Origin: Serripes groenlandicus
Taxonomy: Eukaryota > Mollusca > Bivalvia > Cardiida > Cardiidae
Assembly: GCA_031761405.1 (NCBI GenBank)
Contig: JASEVX010000013.1
Coordinates: 32,495,035 to 32,559,034 of the forward strand
Length of the DNA: 64,000 nucleotides
Reading direction: 5' to 3'
Below, piece by piece: positions 32,568-42,380 of this stretch. The position numbers and the translations under genes were made by a program. The notes under the pieces are model-generated. The model was not told the DNA's origin, did no database searches, and worked only from the letters and a program-made list of their open reading frames with translations. Every line of letters starts with the position of its first letter. Position 1 is the first letter of the stretch.

Positions 32568-33175
32568 CCAGCACTACATTCGCACCCAGCTGCATGGATA
32601 TGCCCCGTTACTTTAGACATACTTATCCAAACTATATAATCTGGCTTCTTCTTTTCATTGAGGGTTGGCATGGATGGGATGACTTTGGCCCGTACGAAAC
32701 AGTGAGTGATTTGGTGATCAATTCCATGGTACTGTACTGAATGCACATGTCTATCCTCATAAAACACTTTTGCTTTTAGTTGTCTTTTGGCATTGTTTTG
32801 TTCTTTGTCAATTGTTCGACCTTGACTTAGCACTAAATAATTGTATAGTTCTGTGTTTGAAAAGTCTGGTATTTTTTCACAATCGTCAATCCAACCGTGT
32901 TTAAGGGTCGACGGATGCGGTAATATTTCTCCTAATGGGGAAACAAATCTTTCCAAGTTCCTTCGTTTTTCGAAATTCTCATCCTCCAAGCTCAACTCGC
33001 TTAACGGTCGTTTGCGAAGAATATCCGTTCCTTTTGCGCGTTTAATCAACTCTGATTTAACTCCTGATACATACTGTCCATGATCACGGAGATACAATTT
33101 CAACTCGCTAACATTCAACTTATCAAAATCCAAATCTTTACGCATCGCTGATTCATTCTCTTTATTTGTCGCCAT
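32568..33175 (-). CDS. SAP + SWIM first exon of the YqaJ partner gene
   Basis: 202 codons plus 2 nt from ATG at 33175 (MATNKENES; a further in-frame ATG lies upstream at 33250 but in promoter-like DNA). It ends at a strong donor GCTGG|GTACGTA. Residues 19-48 form a SAP motif (LNVSELKLYLRDHG, KSELIKRAKG), a helix-extended-loop-helix DNA-binding unit. The end, GHIHAAGCECSAG, is the C-x-C half of a SWIM zinc finger. The YqaJ exon at 15341-16480 starts with the matching H-I-A-A-V-L half, so the two exons probably belong to one gene of about 580 aa. The intron is about 16 kb, contains the whole DUF7869-like gene, and may hide a micro-exon with the missing C-x-H cysteine. Confidence 0.7.
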
Positions 33176-33203
33176 TTGTATAGATTGTTCTAGAAAATGC
33201 CCC

Positions 33204-33211
33204 CCGGAAGT
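33204..33211 (-). promoter_or_regulatory. ETS-type site before the SAP/SWIM exon
   Basis: CCGGAAGT on the plus strand (ACTTCCGG in gene orientation), 29 bp upstream of the start codon at 33175 and about 50 bp inside the right TIR. Confidence 0.5.
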
Positions 33212-33259
33212 AGAATTATTTCTGAGAATGCAAGGGACGTAATCGCGCAACGGGCAGAT

Positions 33260-33280
33260 AACACCTTTCCGGACAGGGCT
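33260..33280 (-). repeat. Right terminal inverted repeat
   Basis: Exact reverse complement of 11380-11400, followed by AT (33281-33282). Confidence 0.85.
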
Positions 33281-33359
33281 ATATCCACCGCTTAATGTAA
33301 TAGATACCGCATATACATAATCAAGTCATGATAAGATGGTTATGGCGTTCCATGATAAT

Positions 33360-33435
33360 ATTACCTATGGAGCAGATACTCAGCATTACGGGGACAGCAT
33401 TACGGGGACAGCATTACGGCTGGTGTAATGATGTC
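33360..33435 (+). repeat. Fragment of the 68-bp minisatellite right of the transposon
   Basis: ACTCAGCATTACGGGGACAG, then CATTACGGGGACAGCATTAC and GGCTGGTGTAATGATGTCAG resemble the array at 8.78-10.11 kb. Confidence 0.6.
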
Positions 33436-33524
33436 AGAATAAACTTAAATAAATGACGATGGTTTACCTAACATACATAGTGATGCAAATTACGTTAAAC
33501 ACTATCAAAACTTCCACAAAATAG

Positions 33525-34095
33525 ATAGGAGTTCGATTCCCTGTCGAGTAAATTCCTAACCACCTTAGTAGGTTCTCTCCTACCATTCGGGTTAAGGGTT
33601 TGATACGCTGTTTAGTACACTCGTAACCACATGAGTGGCGTCCCTCCATACATTCGAGATAAGGGCCCGATTCCCTGTTAAGTAAATATAAACCAACTGA
33701 GTCATTCCATCCTTACATTCGAGATACGCGTTCGATACTCAGTCGAGTAAATTTGTAGTCAATATAGTGACTTCCCACCTAACACACGAGATGTGGGTTC
33801 GATTCCATGTCGAGTAAAGCCGTAAACAACTGTGTGACTACATGTAACCTCCTGACATACGAATTTCGGGTTTGATACTCTGTCGAGTAAAATCGTAACC
33901 ACATTAGTGGCTTCCCTCGTTACATACGAATTACGGGATCGATACCAACTTAGTGGCTCATCTCCTTTCATACAAGATACGGGTTTGATACTATGTCAAG
34001 TAAAACCGCAAACAACTTAGTGGCTCCCTATTTTCATACGAGATACAGGTTCTATACCTTGTCGAGTTAAATCGTAGCCAATTTATTGGCTTCCC
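33525..34095 (+). repeat. ~72-bp minisatellite carrying tRNA B-box-like motifs
   Basis: About eight units. Each has GAGATACGGGTTCGATACC (variants), CTGTCGAGTAAAT, CGTAACCAACTTAGTGGC and TCCCTCCTTACATAC. GGTTCGATTCC at 33794-33804 fits the Pol III box B (GGTTCGANTCC) exactly and others are one or two changes away. No full tRNA cloverleaf can be made from a unit. Confidence 0.75.
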
Positions 34096-34900
34096 TCCGT
34101 GACGCCAAGGAGCGAAATTCATTATATTTATATAAGATTATGTCCTAGTGAAAGCAGCGTTAGCCCTTTCGAACATAAAAGGTGCTTTCTAACGCCCCTA
34201 TAGCAAACAACTTTTGAAAATATTTATTTAGTTAACATTATTAAATGTTCATTCTTTCATTTATAAATTCGATACCTTTACTTAATGCTGCCAAAATCGT
34301 CTGCTGCATATTTGCTGTATGTGATAAAATGTTAAATTTTGTAAAAAAAGATGCAAACAAGGACTACAGGGTTAATTCTGTCGATATAATTTAATAAAAG
34401 TGAAGATAAATATTTAAAAGATTGACATATCACGATAAAGCATCGTTAAACCTTGGATTTACATTGCAAAGAATGAATACAGGTATAATAGTATCGCCAA
34501 AACTATATAAGGGTGTACATAAACTTGTAGAGTAATGATCAATGACGATAAAGCCCGAAAATCGATCAGTGTGCACTGTGCTATTTTACGAACGCTGTGT
34601 CCTTGTTTCCGTTCATTATCGCTTTAAACATAATGTAACAGGGAACCATAATTTAGTTTGGTCGTCTTATCAGCATGGATAGTTTAATATCTTGAATATT
34701 CAGACATATATATCATATCTGTCTGTCTATGTTTCCCTTTCTCCTGTAGGATTAAACTTTCATTCACGATATTCAAGTTTGACCTTTGTTTAAGTTTTCG
34801 GTTATAATCCAATATTCATTTTCGTCTTAGTCGATACTAGTTTTCACACGTCCCTTAAAGCTATACATTTGTAGTTATATTTGTCTAACCGCCAGGATCA
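34096..34900. other. No gene seen
   Basis: AT-rich sequence with one CTGCTGCA-type MITE at about 34160-34380. Similarity to the region upstream of copy 3 becomes visible from about 34900 (CCTGATTCTGAC, ATATACAGTATTATGATGTG). Confidence 0.5.
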
Positions 34901-35673
34901 TTCCTTTATGCGCTTCAATATAATCATATGTAAATCGCGTACTTGTTGATTATTTAAAACCTGATTCTGACTGTTTTACGCAGATATACAGTATTATGAT
35001 GTGCATGTATATCTCTGTCATATATTATAAGAAACAAGGTAAAGTTGCATATCAAAGTACCCTACGACCTAACAGTAACATGATAGAGGTAGTTTTAATG
35101 ACTAAAAGAAGCAATTTGAATTATATCTTTTTTTATGACAGAACACATGCATGGTTAGAACATATTTTGATTTGGTGAAAACAGTTGTACGCCGTAATCA
35201 TAAACAAAGAGGATAAAGGTCTAGATCAGGTTATTATTGGATAATTAGGTGAAAAGCGTTACTCGATTTACACAAAATCTAAGTGTATACCATGCTTAAA
35301 CCCTTTCCACATACAACCAATATATTATAGTCGACTTTGAAAACATTGTGGGCAATTTCTCTTTTTGCAGAGATATCAGAACACGTCTTTATATGGTAAA
35401 GGGATAATCATTTATAGCGACTCATTGATAAAAGTTCGTGTGCGTAAAGGGCTTATTTTTTAATCCAAAGAGTGTCAATCCAGATTTTACTCCATTTCTG
35501 ATCAAGCTATATGATTTATTTCCAAAAGGTTTAACGTTACCATTTTCCTCTTAAGTATTGTCGTCGGTGCCATTGGCCTCTCGTTGTAAACGAACAACTT
35601 ATGATTTCTTTGTTTCATTAATATATAGCCGTAACTACATTCAATCATCTTTTTTCAGGACAGGTCTACGAAA

Positions 35674-37410
35674 ATGGCCGAAGCAAATCCAACAAACCTG
35701 TCTGATGAAGACAACACAAAGATGTGCGACCATTGCTCTTTTCGAGGTATTAATACACAGGCAGGGACGTTCTGTCTGGTTTGTACAGAATATTTATGTA
35801 ATTCATGTGAAGTAGTCCACCGCAGTTCTAAAGCATCATGTGATCATGAGCTTAAACCGTTCGAAGAGTCACAAAGATTGTCGATCTAACAGAAGGCATT
35901 GATTTCTACAATCATGGTATGCGACATCCACCGCACAGAGACTCTTGGACTTTTCTGTGTCGACCATTCAATAGTTGTATGCAATGTTTGTAATACAACG
36001 AAACACAGAAAATGTGACACACAGGATCTGAAGATAATTTCGAAAGATGCAAATAAAAAGAACGATGTGTTTCAATGTATTGAGAAATTAAAGACTTTAT
36101 TATCAGAGAGCAAAGAAATTGAATATTCCAGGGAAGAGGATAAAAAATTGATAGAGAAATGCTTTAAAAAATGTATTCAAGAAGTTAGGAAAATCAAACA
36201 ACAAATCATCGCTTGTACAGAAAGACTGGCAAAGGATATGGAAGAAAAGACATCGAAGGCTAAAAATCAACTTATTGCTGAGATGGAAAGTGATAAAAAA
36301 GCAGTGATTGACACGAGCGCACAGATGGAACGAATTTTGCGCTCATTTGAAACCCTCGGACAGGAAATTGATGATGCGACATTTACCCTAATGATGAAAG
36401 AGAAAGGAAACATTGAAGATGGGATAGAAATGAAAAACGAAATATTGAAACAGGTCAAGCCAGTTACCTTGGAATTTCAGCAGTCTGAAAAACTTGTGAC
36501 CCTAATGTCAGAAATAACCACAATGGGCAGTCTAGAAGTTAGAGAGAAGCAGATCAGTAAACCTAAGACCGTTGAAAGACGAGAACATCAGTTCTCCTTC
36601 CCGGATATATCCTCTACTACGAACAAAGTAGCTATTGATGCAGGAACCACTTCTGTCAGAGGGTGTGTATTTATGCCAGACGGTAAATTAGTGATTTGTG
36701 ACGATCGCAATAAAACCGTCAAAGCCTTTACGTTGGACTTCAAACTGAAGAACAAACTGAAGATTGGATCCCGTATCTGGGATGTGGCAGTTGTGTCTAA
36801 GACCGATGTGATTGTGACTAAACCAGATTCAAACAGTCTTCAATTCTTAACTGTGTCAAATGGTATTCAGAAGGGTAAGTCAATTTCTATCGGAATGAAA
36901 TGTTGGGGAATTGACTGTAAAAACGATAAACTATATGTTAGTTGTCATGAGAACAATGGAAAAGGAGGAATGGTTAAGGTGCTGACGATGGATGGTGTTA
37001 CAGTTAACACATTTAGCATTAGTCAGGGGTATCCTAACTACTTGGCCGTGAACAATTCTGGGGATAGAATCATTATAAGTGCAAATACTCATGCTGTGTT
37101 GTGTATAGATAACACCGGTAATGAACTGTATACATTCTCTGACAGTCAGGTTCACTTCAGCCGTGGGTTGTCGGTTGACTCTTATGATAACTTCCTGGTG
37201 TGTGGAGCAGAAACATTCAATGTATTCGGTAAACACAATATACACGTGGTAACGAGTAAGGGTATTAAACATAGCATTATTTTTACTGATCTTGACGGCT
37301 CGTACACTCCTCAGTGTTTGGCCTACAGACCCAGCGATAAGACTCTGGTTATCGGACAAGATGGGACACCAGCCGCACTCCTGGCCTTTACCATCACTTA
37401 TATAGTATAA
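35674..37410 (+). pseudogene. TRIM-like gene, copy 2 (premature stop)
   Basis: Same start context, B-boxes, coiled coil and propeller as copy 3. The first 71 codons are open, then ATC TAA CAG (TAA at 35887-35889) replaces the AAA (Lys) codon of copies 1 and 3. The frame reopens and continues without a break to TAA at 37408-37410. A reinitiated product from ATG 35899 would keep the second B-box, coiled coil and the whole propeller (503 aa) but lose the first B-box. The rest of the frame is intact, so the stop may be recent, polymorphic or a consensus error. The 5' non-coding acceptor TTTTTTCAG at about 35649-35657 is conserved. Confidence 0.8.
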
Positions 37411-37584
37411 ACGGACGTTCAAGTAAATATAAAAACAAACCAAACGTTTATTTAAAGTGCTTGTCATACATATACATTGATTTAACTGTAGATGTCGGCC
37501 GATAAAGGGTAGTTGGTTTGCAGACAAAGGAGGGCTTAATCGTGATTCTTACATTCAATTTACACCATATGTAATGATGAATAA

Positions 37585-37835
37585 GTGACCGTGTACTCTT
37601 ATATTATACTGATTGTGTCACGTAAGTATTCAACACGTGACCGAGTACACTTACATATACTAATTATGTCACTGCAATAGTTAATAGGTGATCGTGCACA
37701 CTTACATATATTCTAATTAGGTCACTTCAATAGTAGATAGGTGACAGTGCACACTTACATATATACTAATTAGGTCACTTTAATAGTAAATAGGTGACTG
37801 TGTACACTTACATATACTAATTAGGTCATTTCAGT
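37585..37835 (+). repeat. ~55-bp minisatellite after copy 2
   Basis: About four units with TAGGTGACTGTGTACACTTA and TTAGGTCACTTTAATAG; shorter than the 13-unit array after copy 1. Confidence 0.85.
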
Positions 37836-39082
37836 GGCAAATCAATAGAATGATCTACTACATATCTGTTTATAAATCTATTTTTCATTCTTAAAGTACA
37901 AGCTACTCACAAAAATAATGTAGTAGTCCGAAACACATATAAAAGGCTATTTCTTTTTTCTGAATATGTATCATGTTATTAAGAAATAAGTCGGAAAATT
38001 GTGTGATATATTTTGAAATTATTATATATGTAGAGTTGTAAATACTGTTAGACGTTGCATCATTCAACGTTTTCTTCTAAATCATATCATGTATTATATC
38101 ATTGTGTAGAACTATAAGTGTCAATTATTTGTTGGTAAAAATAGCCAAAAAAGAGACTCACGACAACAATCCTTACTTTTTTTAGTTAAGAGAAATGTCT
38201 TGATTGTTGTAGATTATATTTTATGTACCGCTTGAAAGATAAACAAATCTATTACACAAACGACAAGATAATATTCTGAATGTATCTTTAATAAAAGTAG
38301 AGTGTAAACAAATAAAGTGTTTCAAATTTCATAACTCTACAACGTTTCTAACAACAATGAAAACGTTTTAACCGTTTCTCTCGTATAGCTTGCGGGTCAC
38401 ATGCAACACATCTGCTGCAGTGGACGTTGGCACTATATCGTTTTGATGAGAAGGTTTTGTTGTGGTATGTCAAGTGATACACTGGAACCAGTCTCTAGTT
38501 CTATCACACAGGAAAAATATTGAGCATATAGAAAATCTTCTTTACTTTTTAAAAGATAGTTGGACTGATACTAGTCTATTTTAAGTGTCAAATATGTGAT
38601 ACTCCGGCGTCAGTCCCTGTTTCTATCTCTGAGTGAAAGTCTTCATTTCTATTTGGCACGTGGTTAGCAAGTAGAACACTGTAAATATGTTTGATTTTAA
38701 AATATAAATTATTGAACTGGTTCCAGTGTATATAATTAGTGCTACAGGAAACCCAACCGTAGATCATTTGTCACAAGTGTAGATTCAGATTACACTTGGT
38801 ATCCGTGATTTGATATCTAGATCGGCACTGTTAATTAATAAGCCCACAGAAGCTTTTACGAAACCGTTAACGTATAGTGCTTATTTAGTATACATATTGT
38901 CCGTGCGCATCCTTGCCGTTTTGAACATTTGTCCAACATAGTCCGAGGTTGGTTCTCGTAAAAACACGAGTTATATGAAGTGAGGTGCTGATCTATTTAC
39001 ACTAGTCGATATACTCTAAGGTTGGTTCTCGTTAGATACAATATATATAAAGTGAAGTGCTGATCTATCTACACTAGTTGAT

Positions 39083-39346
39083 TTTGTTTGTTTGGAGTTT
39101 AACGCCGCTTTCAACAGCTTTGGTCATATCACGGCGGTCAGTGCACCTACCCATGTTTTCCTGGCTTTCCCACACCAGTACTTACATAACATTCTTTCGA
39201 AGCCACTGACTGCTTTCTCACATAGATCAGAGGTGAGAGGCAATGGAAAACATCACCCGAAAGAATGTCGCCGCAACCGGGTATCGAACCCGTTACCTCC
39301 AGATCACGAGTCAGATACGCTACCAATTGAGCTACCCGGCCGGGTC
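39083..39346 (-). mobile_element. Full-length SINE with target duplication
   Basis: 264 bp flanked by ACACTAGTTGAT (39071-39082 and 39347-39358). Segment 1 has the unfilled form near 4200. On the minus strand the tRNA-like head has box A TAGCTCAATTGGTAG and box B GGGTTCGATACCCGG. The body ends with GCGGCGTTAAACTCCAAAC and a short AACAAA-type tail. The conserved GGCGTTAAA and CACGGCGG motifs are shared with the SINEs at 7099 and 54256. No functional tRNA is implied. Confidence 0.9.
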
Positions 39347-40066
39347 ACACTAGTTGATAGGATTGAGTGACGCCTGGATACCATAGCAGGTCATTGTACA
39401 CATATGTAAACACTTTCGATAAGGTTTGTTTTCTATGTAAAGTTATTTTGATATAAGGAATCAGTCACGACCAAGTGAATACTATTTGGAGTCCATTGGT
39501 TGATCGCCACTCCCGGTGCAATGGTAATGGTAAACTGCCCTTGGAAAGGGCACACGTCCTAGCCCACGGTGTGTTACCCTTGATTCACGGAGGAATGTTA
39601 TGTCGCCTTGGTTAACTGAAATACTGTTGTAATATCTCAAATACAATAAATAGAAAAACAACAAGTCAGTATTGGTTGACCTCTTAATCATGACCTTGTA
39701 GATAAATGCAATGTTTACAAACCAAATGGTTCAGCTGGCAGTCAAATGTGTTATTTAGTTTAGACTATACCATAGACAATATATTGTACCACATGTTGCA
39801 TGGACATAGTATACCATGAACGAAGGGTGTTGTATTCTTTTAAGGAAACGACTGGTTAACCAAATTATAGTGACTCTACAGCAGACGACAATGATATCAC
39901 ATTCACTAAATCTATATAAATGCAACATTATTGAATAAAATTGAGAGAAAATGTTTCAAAAGGAAGAATTGTTCCAAATGAGCATTTCTACTTTTACGAT
40001 TTGGTTTTTTAAAACTTTTCTGCTGTAGATTTACAGTAACATGTTCCAAATATACGATGGTTCAAT

Positions 40067-40764
40067 CACAGGGACTTGCTCCTCTTAAAATAGATATGAC
40101 CTACTATGCATAGATATTAACAAGGGTGGACACAGATTTCTGGGTCGCCTCGCTTCAACTCATTTTATTCAAAGTATTCGAACAAATATATGAATTTGAA
40201 GCAGGGAATCAATCAATAATGCTTTTCTCTATCGAACTATACCAAAATAACGTGTTTTTTCCTCCCTACGTATGTTTATTCCCTTGAAATATTCGCAATT
40301 TCGCCAAAAGGACAACAACCTGGACACAAAACGAAAGTACGGGCAATTACCGCAGCGAAAAAATCCGAACCTTCCGAAAATTCTTTTAACGGTCTTTTTT
40401 AAATGGTCTGACGGTTTGACAGTTGCCGCAATATCACTGACAATTAACGCAACGAAAAAAAACGAACCATTCCGAAATGTCGATCGCAAGTACTTTCGTT
40501 TTGTGTCCAGGTTGTTGTCCTTTTGGCGAAATCGCGAATATTTCAAGGCAATAAACATACGTAGGGAGGAAAAAAACTCGTTATTTTGGTATAGTTCGAT
40601 AGAGAAAAGCATTATTGATTGATTACCTACTTCACATTCATATATTTGTTCGAATACTTTGAATAAAATGAGTTGAAGCGAGGCGACTCAGAAATCTGTG
40701 TCCACCCTTGTTAATATCTATGCATAGTAGGTCATATCTATTTTTAGAGGAGCAAGTCCCTGTG
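40067..40764. mobile_element. 698-bp foldback/MITE with ~300-bp inverted arms
   Basis: It starts CACAGGGACTTGCTCCTC and ends with the reverse complement. The arms pair over most of their length (for example TATGCATAGATATTAACAAG, CGCCAAAAGGACAACAACCT and its complement near 40510). GTTCAAT stands on both sides (40060-40066 and 40765-40771; 8-9 bp readings are possible). Segment 1 shows the empty site GATGGTTCAATTGGAAT near 5050. Frames inside it are arm read-through. CAGGG ends would fit a hAT-like MITE, but the target length is ambiguous. Confidence 0.88.
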
Positions 40765-41559
40765 GTTCAATGGAATATGCACTGTTGTAGGATTAATAAA
40801 CATGTTAACTTGTGTTCAATATTAAATTATTAAAAAGCCCTTGTCCAGCTTTGCATTTGGAAATCCTTTGTATAATAAGATTAAACAGGTGAGTGGAGAA
40901 GCCTACATAGCAGAGCCTTCGTCAAATGGAACGGATGCAGCAGTTGGCTGCTTGGCAACACGCGGATGACATATAGACTTCACACAATTCTGGACAATTG
41001 GATTGGTTAAGAAAACCTGTTTCCAATCGGTGAAGACATTGAGTGTTTAAACACAGAAACAAATCGCGAATTATGTTAAAATGGTAAAATAATAACTACA
41101 ATAATTTTTTAAATTAACATATGCATCTTAAAAAGATAACTGACTCCATAGTTGTAGGCATGACTGTAGTTACCCTCGCCGTGCATATCTAAGTAGCGAA
41201 GAACTGCCTCCGTCATCCATGTACGGTAATGTAAACCCTGTCGACTTAATATATTCAATATACTCGATTTTGGACGCATTCGCGACATAAAATATAATAT
41301 CAACACATAGTTTGATCTAGATGTTACTCATCACGGACTATTTCTCGTTTTCTCACACTATTATTTCGTATATCTTCGAAGCATTTATTAGTTTTTCTAC
41401 AATTAATTTTGGTATCATTAGGTTATGTGTTAATGGTTTAATAACAGGCAATGACTTAAATCCAAAAATGCGCTACTCTTTATGTCTAAGTTTACTCGAA
41501 AGCTATCTTCGACGTCATCTGTGACAAGTATCGACAAACTGTGACGAACAGTTGTTTAC

Positions 41560-42380
41560 AGTTGGTCTTTTCTTTTCCATATCTAAATCGCAAAGTGCGG
41601 CTCTTTCATATCTATGATCGACGTCAGAGGTCTAACTGAAAAATACCAGTTTGCGGAGTATTACTAACACCTCAAATCGTTATACGCGGCTCTTGTATAT
41701 CTATGATCGACGTTAGAGTTCTAACATTTTTATTGTGAGAGCGAGGTGTCACTCATACCTCAAATCACTAAACACGGCTCTTGTATATCTGTGATCGACG
41801 ACAGAGATCTAACTGATAATTACCTGTTTAAGTGTGGAGGTGTGTCACTAACACCTCAAATCGCTAAACGCGGCTCTTGTAAATCTTTGATCTACGTCAG
41901 AGATCTAACTGTATATTACAAGTTTAATTGTGCGGACGGGAGGGTCACTAACAGCCCCATAAACGCGGCTCTTTTATATATATGATCGGCGTCAGACGTC
42001 TAACTGAATATTACCAGTTTAATTGTGGTAGCGGAGTGTCACTAACACCCCCATTAACGCAGCTCTTTTATATATATGATCGACGTCAGAGATCTAACTG
42101 TATATACCAGTTTAATTGTGCGGAGAGGAGTGTAACTAACAGCCCCATATCGCTAAACGCAGCTGTTTGAATAAGAGCGTTTAATTGTGGTAGCGGAGTG
42201 TCAGATGTCTAACAGAATATTACCTGTTTAATTGTGGGGAGAGGAGTGTCACTAACACCTCTAATCGCTAAACACGACTCTTGTATATCTATAATCTACA
42301 TCAGAGATCTAACAGAATATATTACCAGTTTAATTGTGAGAGCGGAGTGTTAGATGTCTAACTGAATATTACCAGTGTAA
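41560..42380 (+). repeat. Degenerate left edge of the satellite array
   Basis: About eight diverged, variable-length units (CTAACTGAATATTACCAGTT, GTGTCACTAACACC, CGCGGCTCTTGTATAT). Edge units are more diverged than the core, as expected if unequal exchange homogenises the centre. Confidence 0.85.

Larger units (their letters stand above)
11380..33280. mobile_element. 21.9 kb TIR transposon, ISL2EU/Harbinger-like, three genes
   Basis: The ends are matching inverted repeats of at least 21 bp (11380-11400 and 33260-33280, starting AGCCCTGTCCGG). Each is flanked by AT, or alternatively TA, as a 2-bp target duplication. Inside are a THAP + DDE_4 transposase gene next to the left end, a SAP/SWIM exon next to the right end, a YqaJ nuclease exon in the middle, and an intact DUF7869-like gene. 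ISL2EU elements are known, as I recall, for 2-bp duplications, a THAP/DDE transposase and a second gene with a YqaJ nuclease, so the assignment rests on both termini and gene content. About 7.7 kb of the length is a later Ngaro insertion, leaving about 14.2 kb. SINEs, MITEs and tandem repeats have also accumulated. The transposase is disabled, so any mobility would need help from another copy. Confidence 0.75.
37836..41530 (+). other. Conserved non-coding tract, segment 2
   Basis: Aligns with 2956-5820 of segment 1. Two insertions are absent from segment 1: a SINE (39083-39346) and a 698-bp foldback (40067-40764). A short piece matching 4213-4360 of segment 1 is missing after 39370. Confidence 0.7.

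Noticed and set aside
11378..33282. 3-bp (TWA) target duplication of a classical Harbinger
   Set aside because: Three-base flanks do not match on the two sides; only AT (or TA) does, favouring an ISL2EU-type 2-bp duplication.
40229..40622. Two opposite frames of 116 and 127 aa with similar peptides
   Set aside because: They are the two arms of the 698-bp foldback read on opposite strands.
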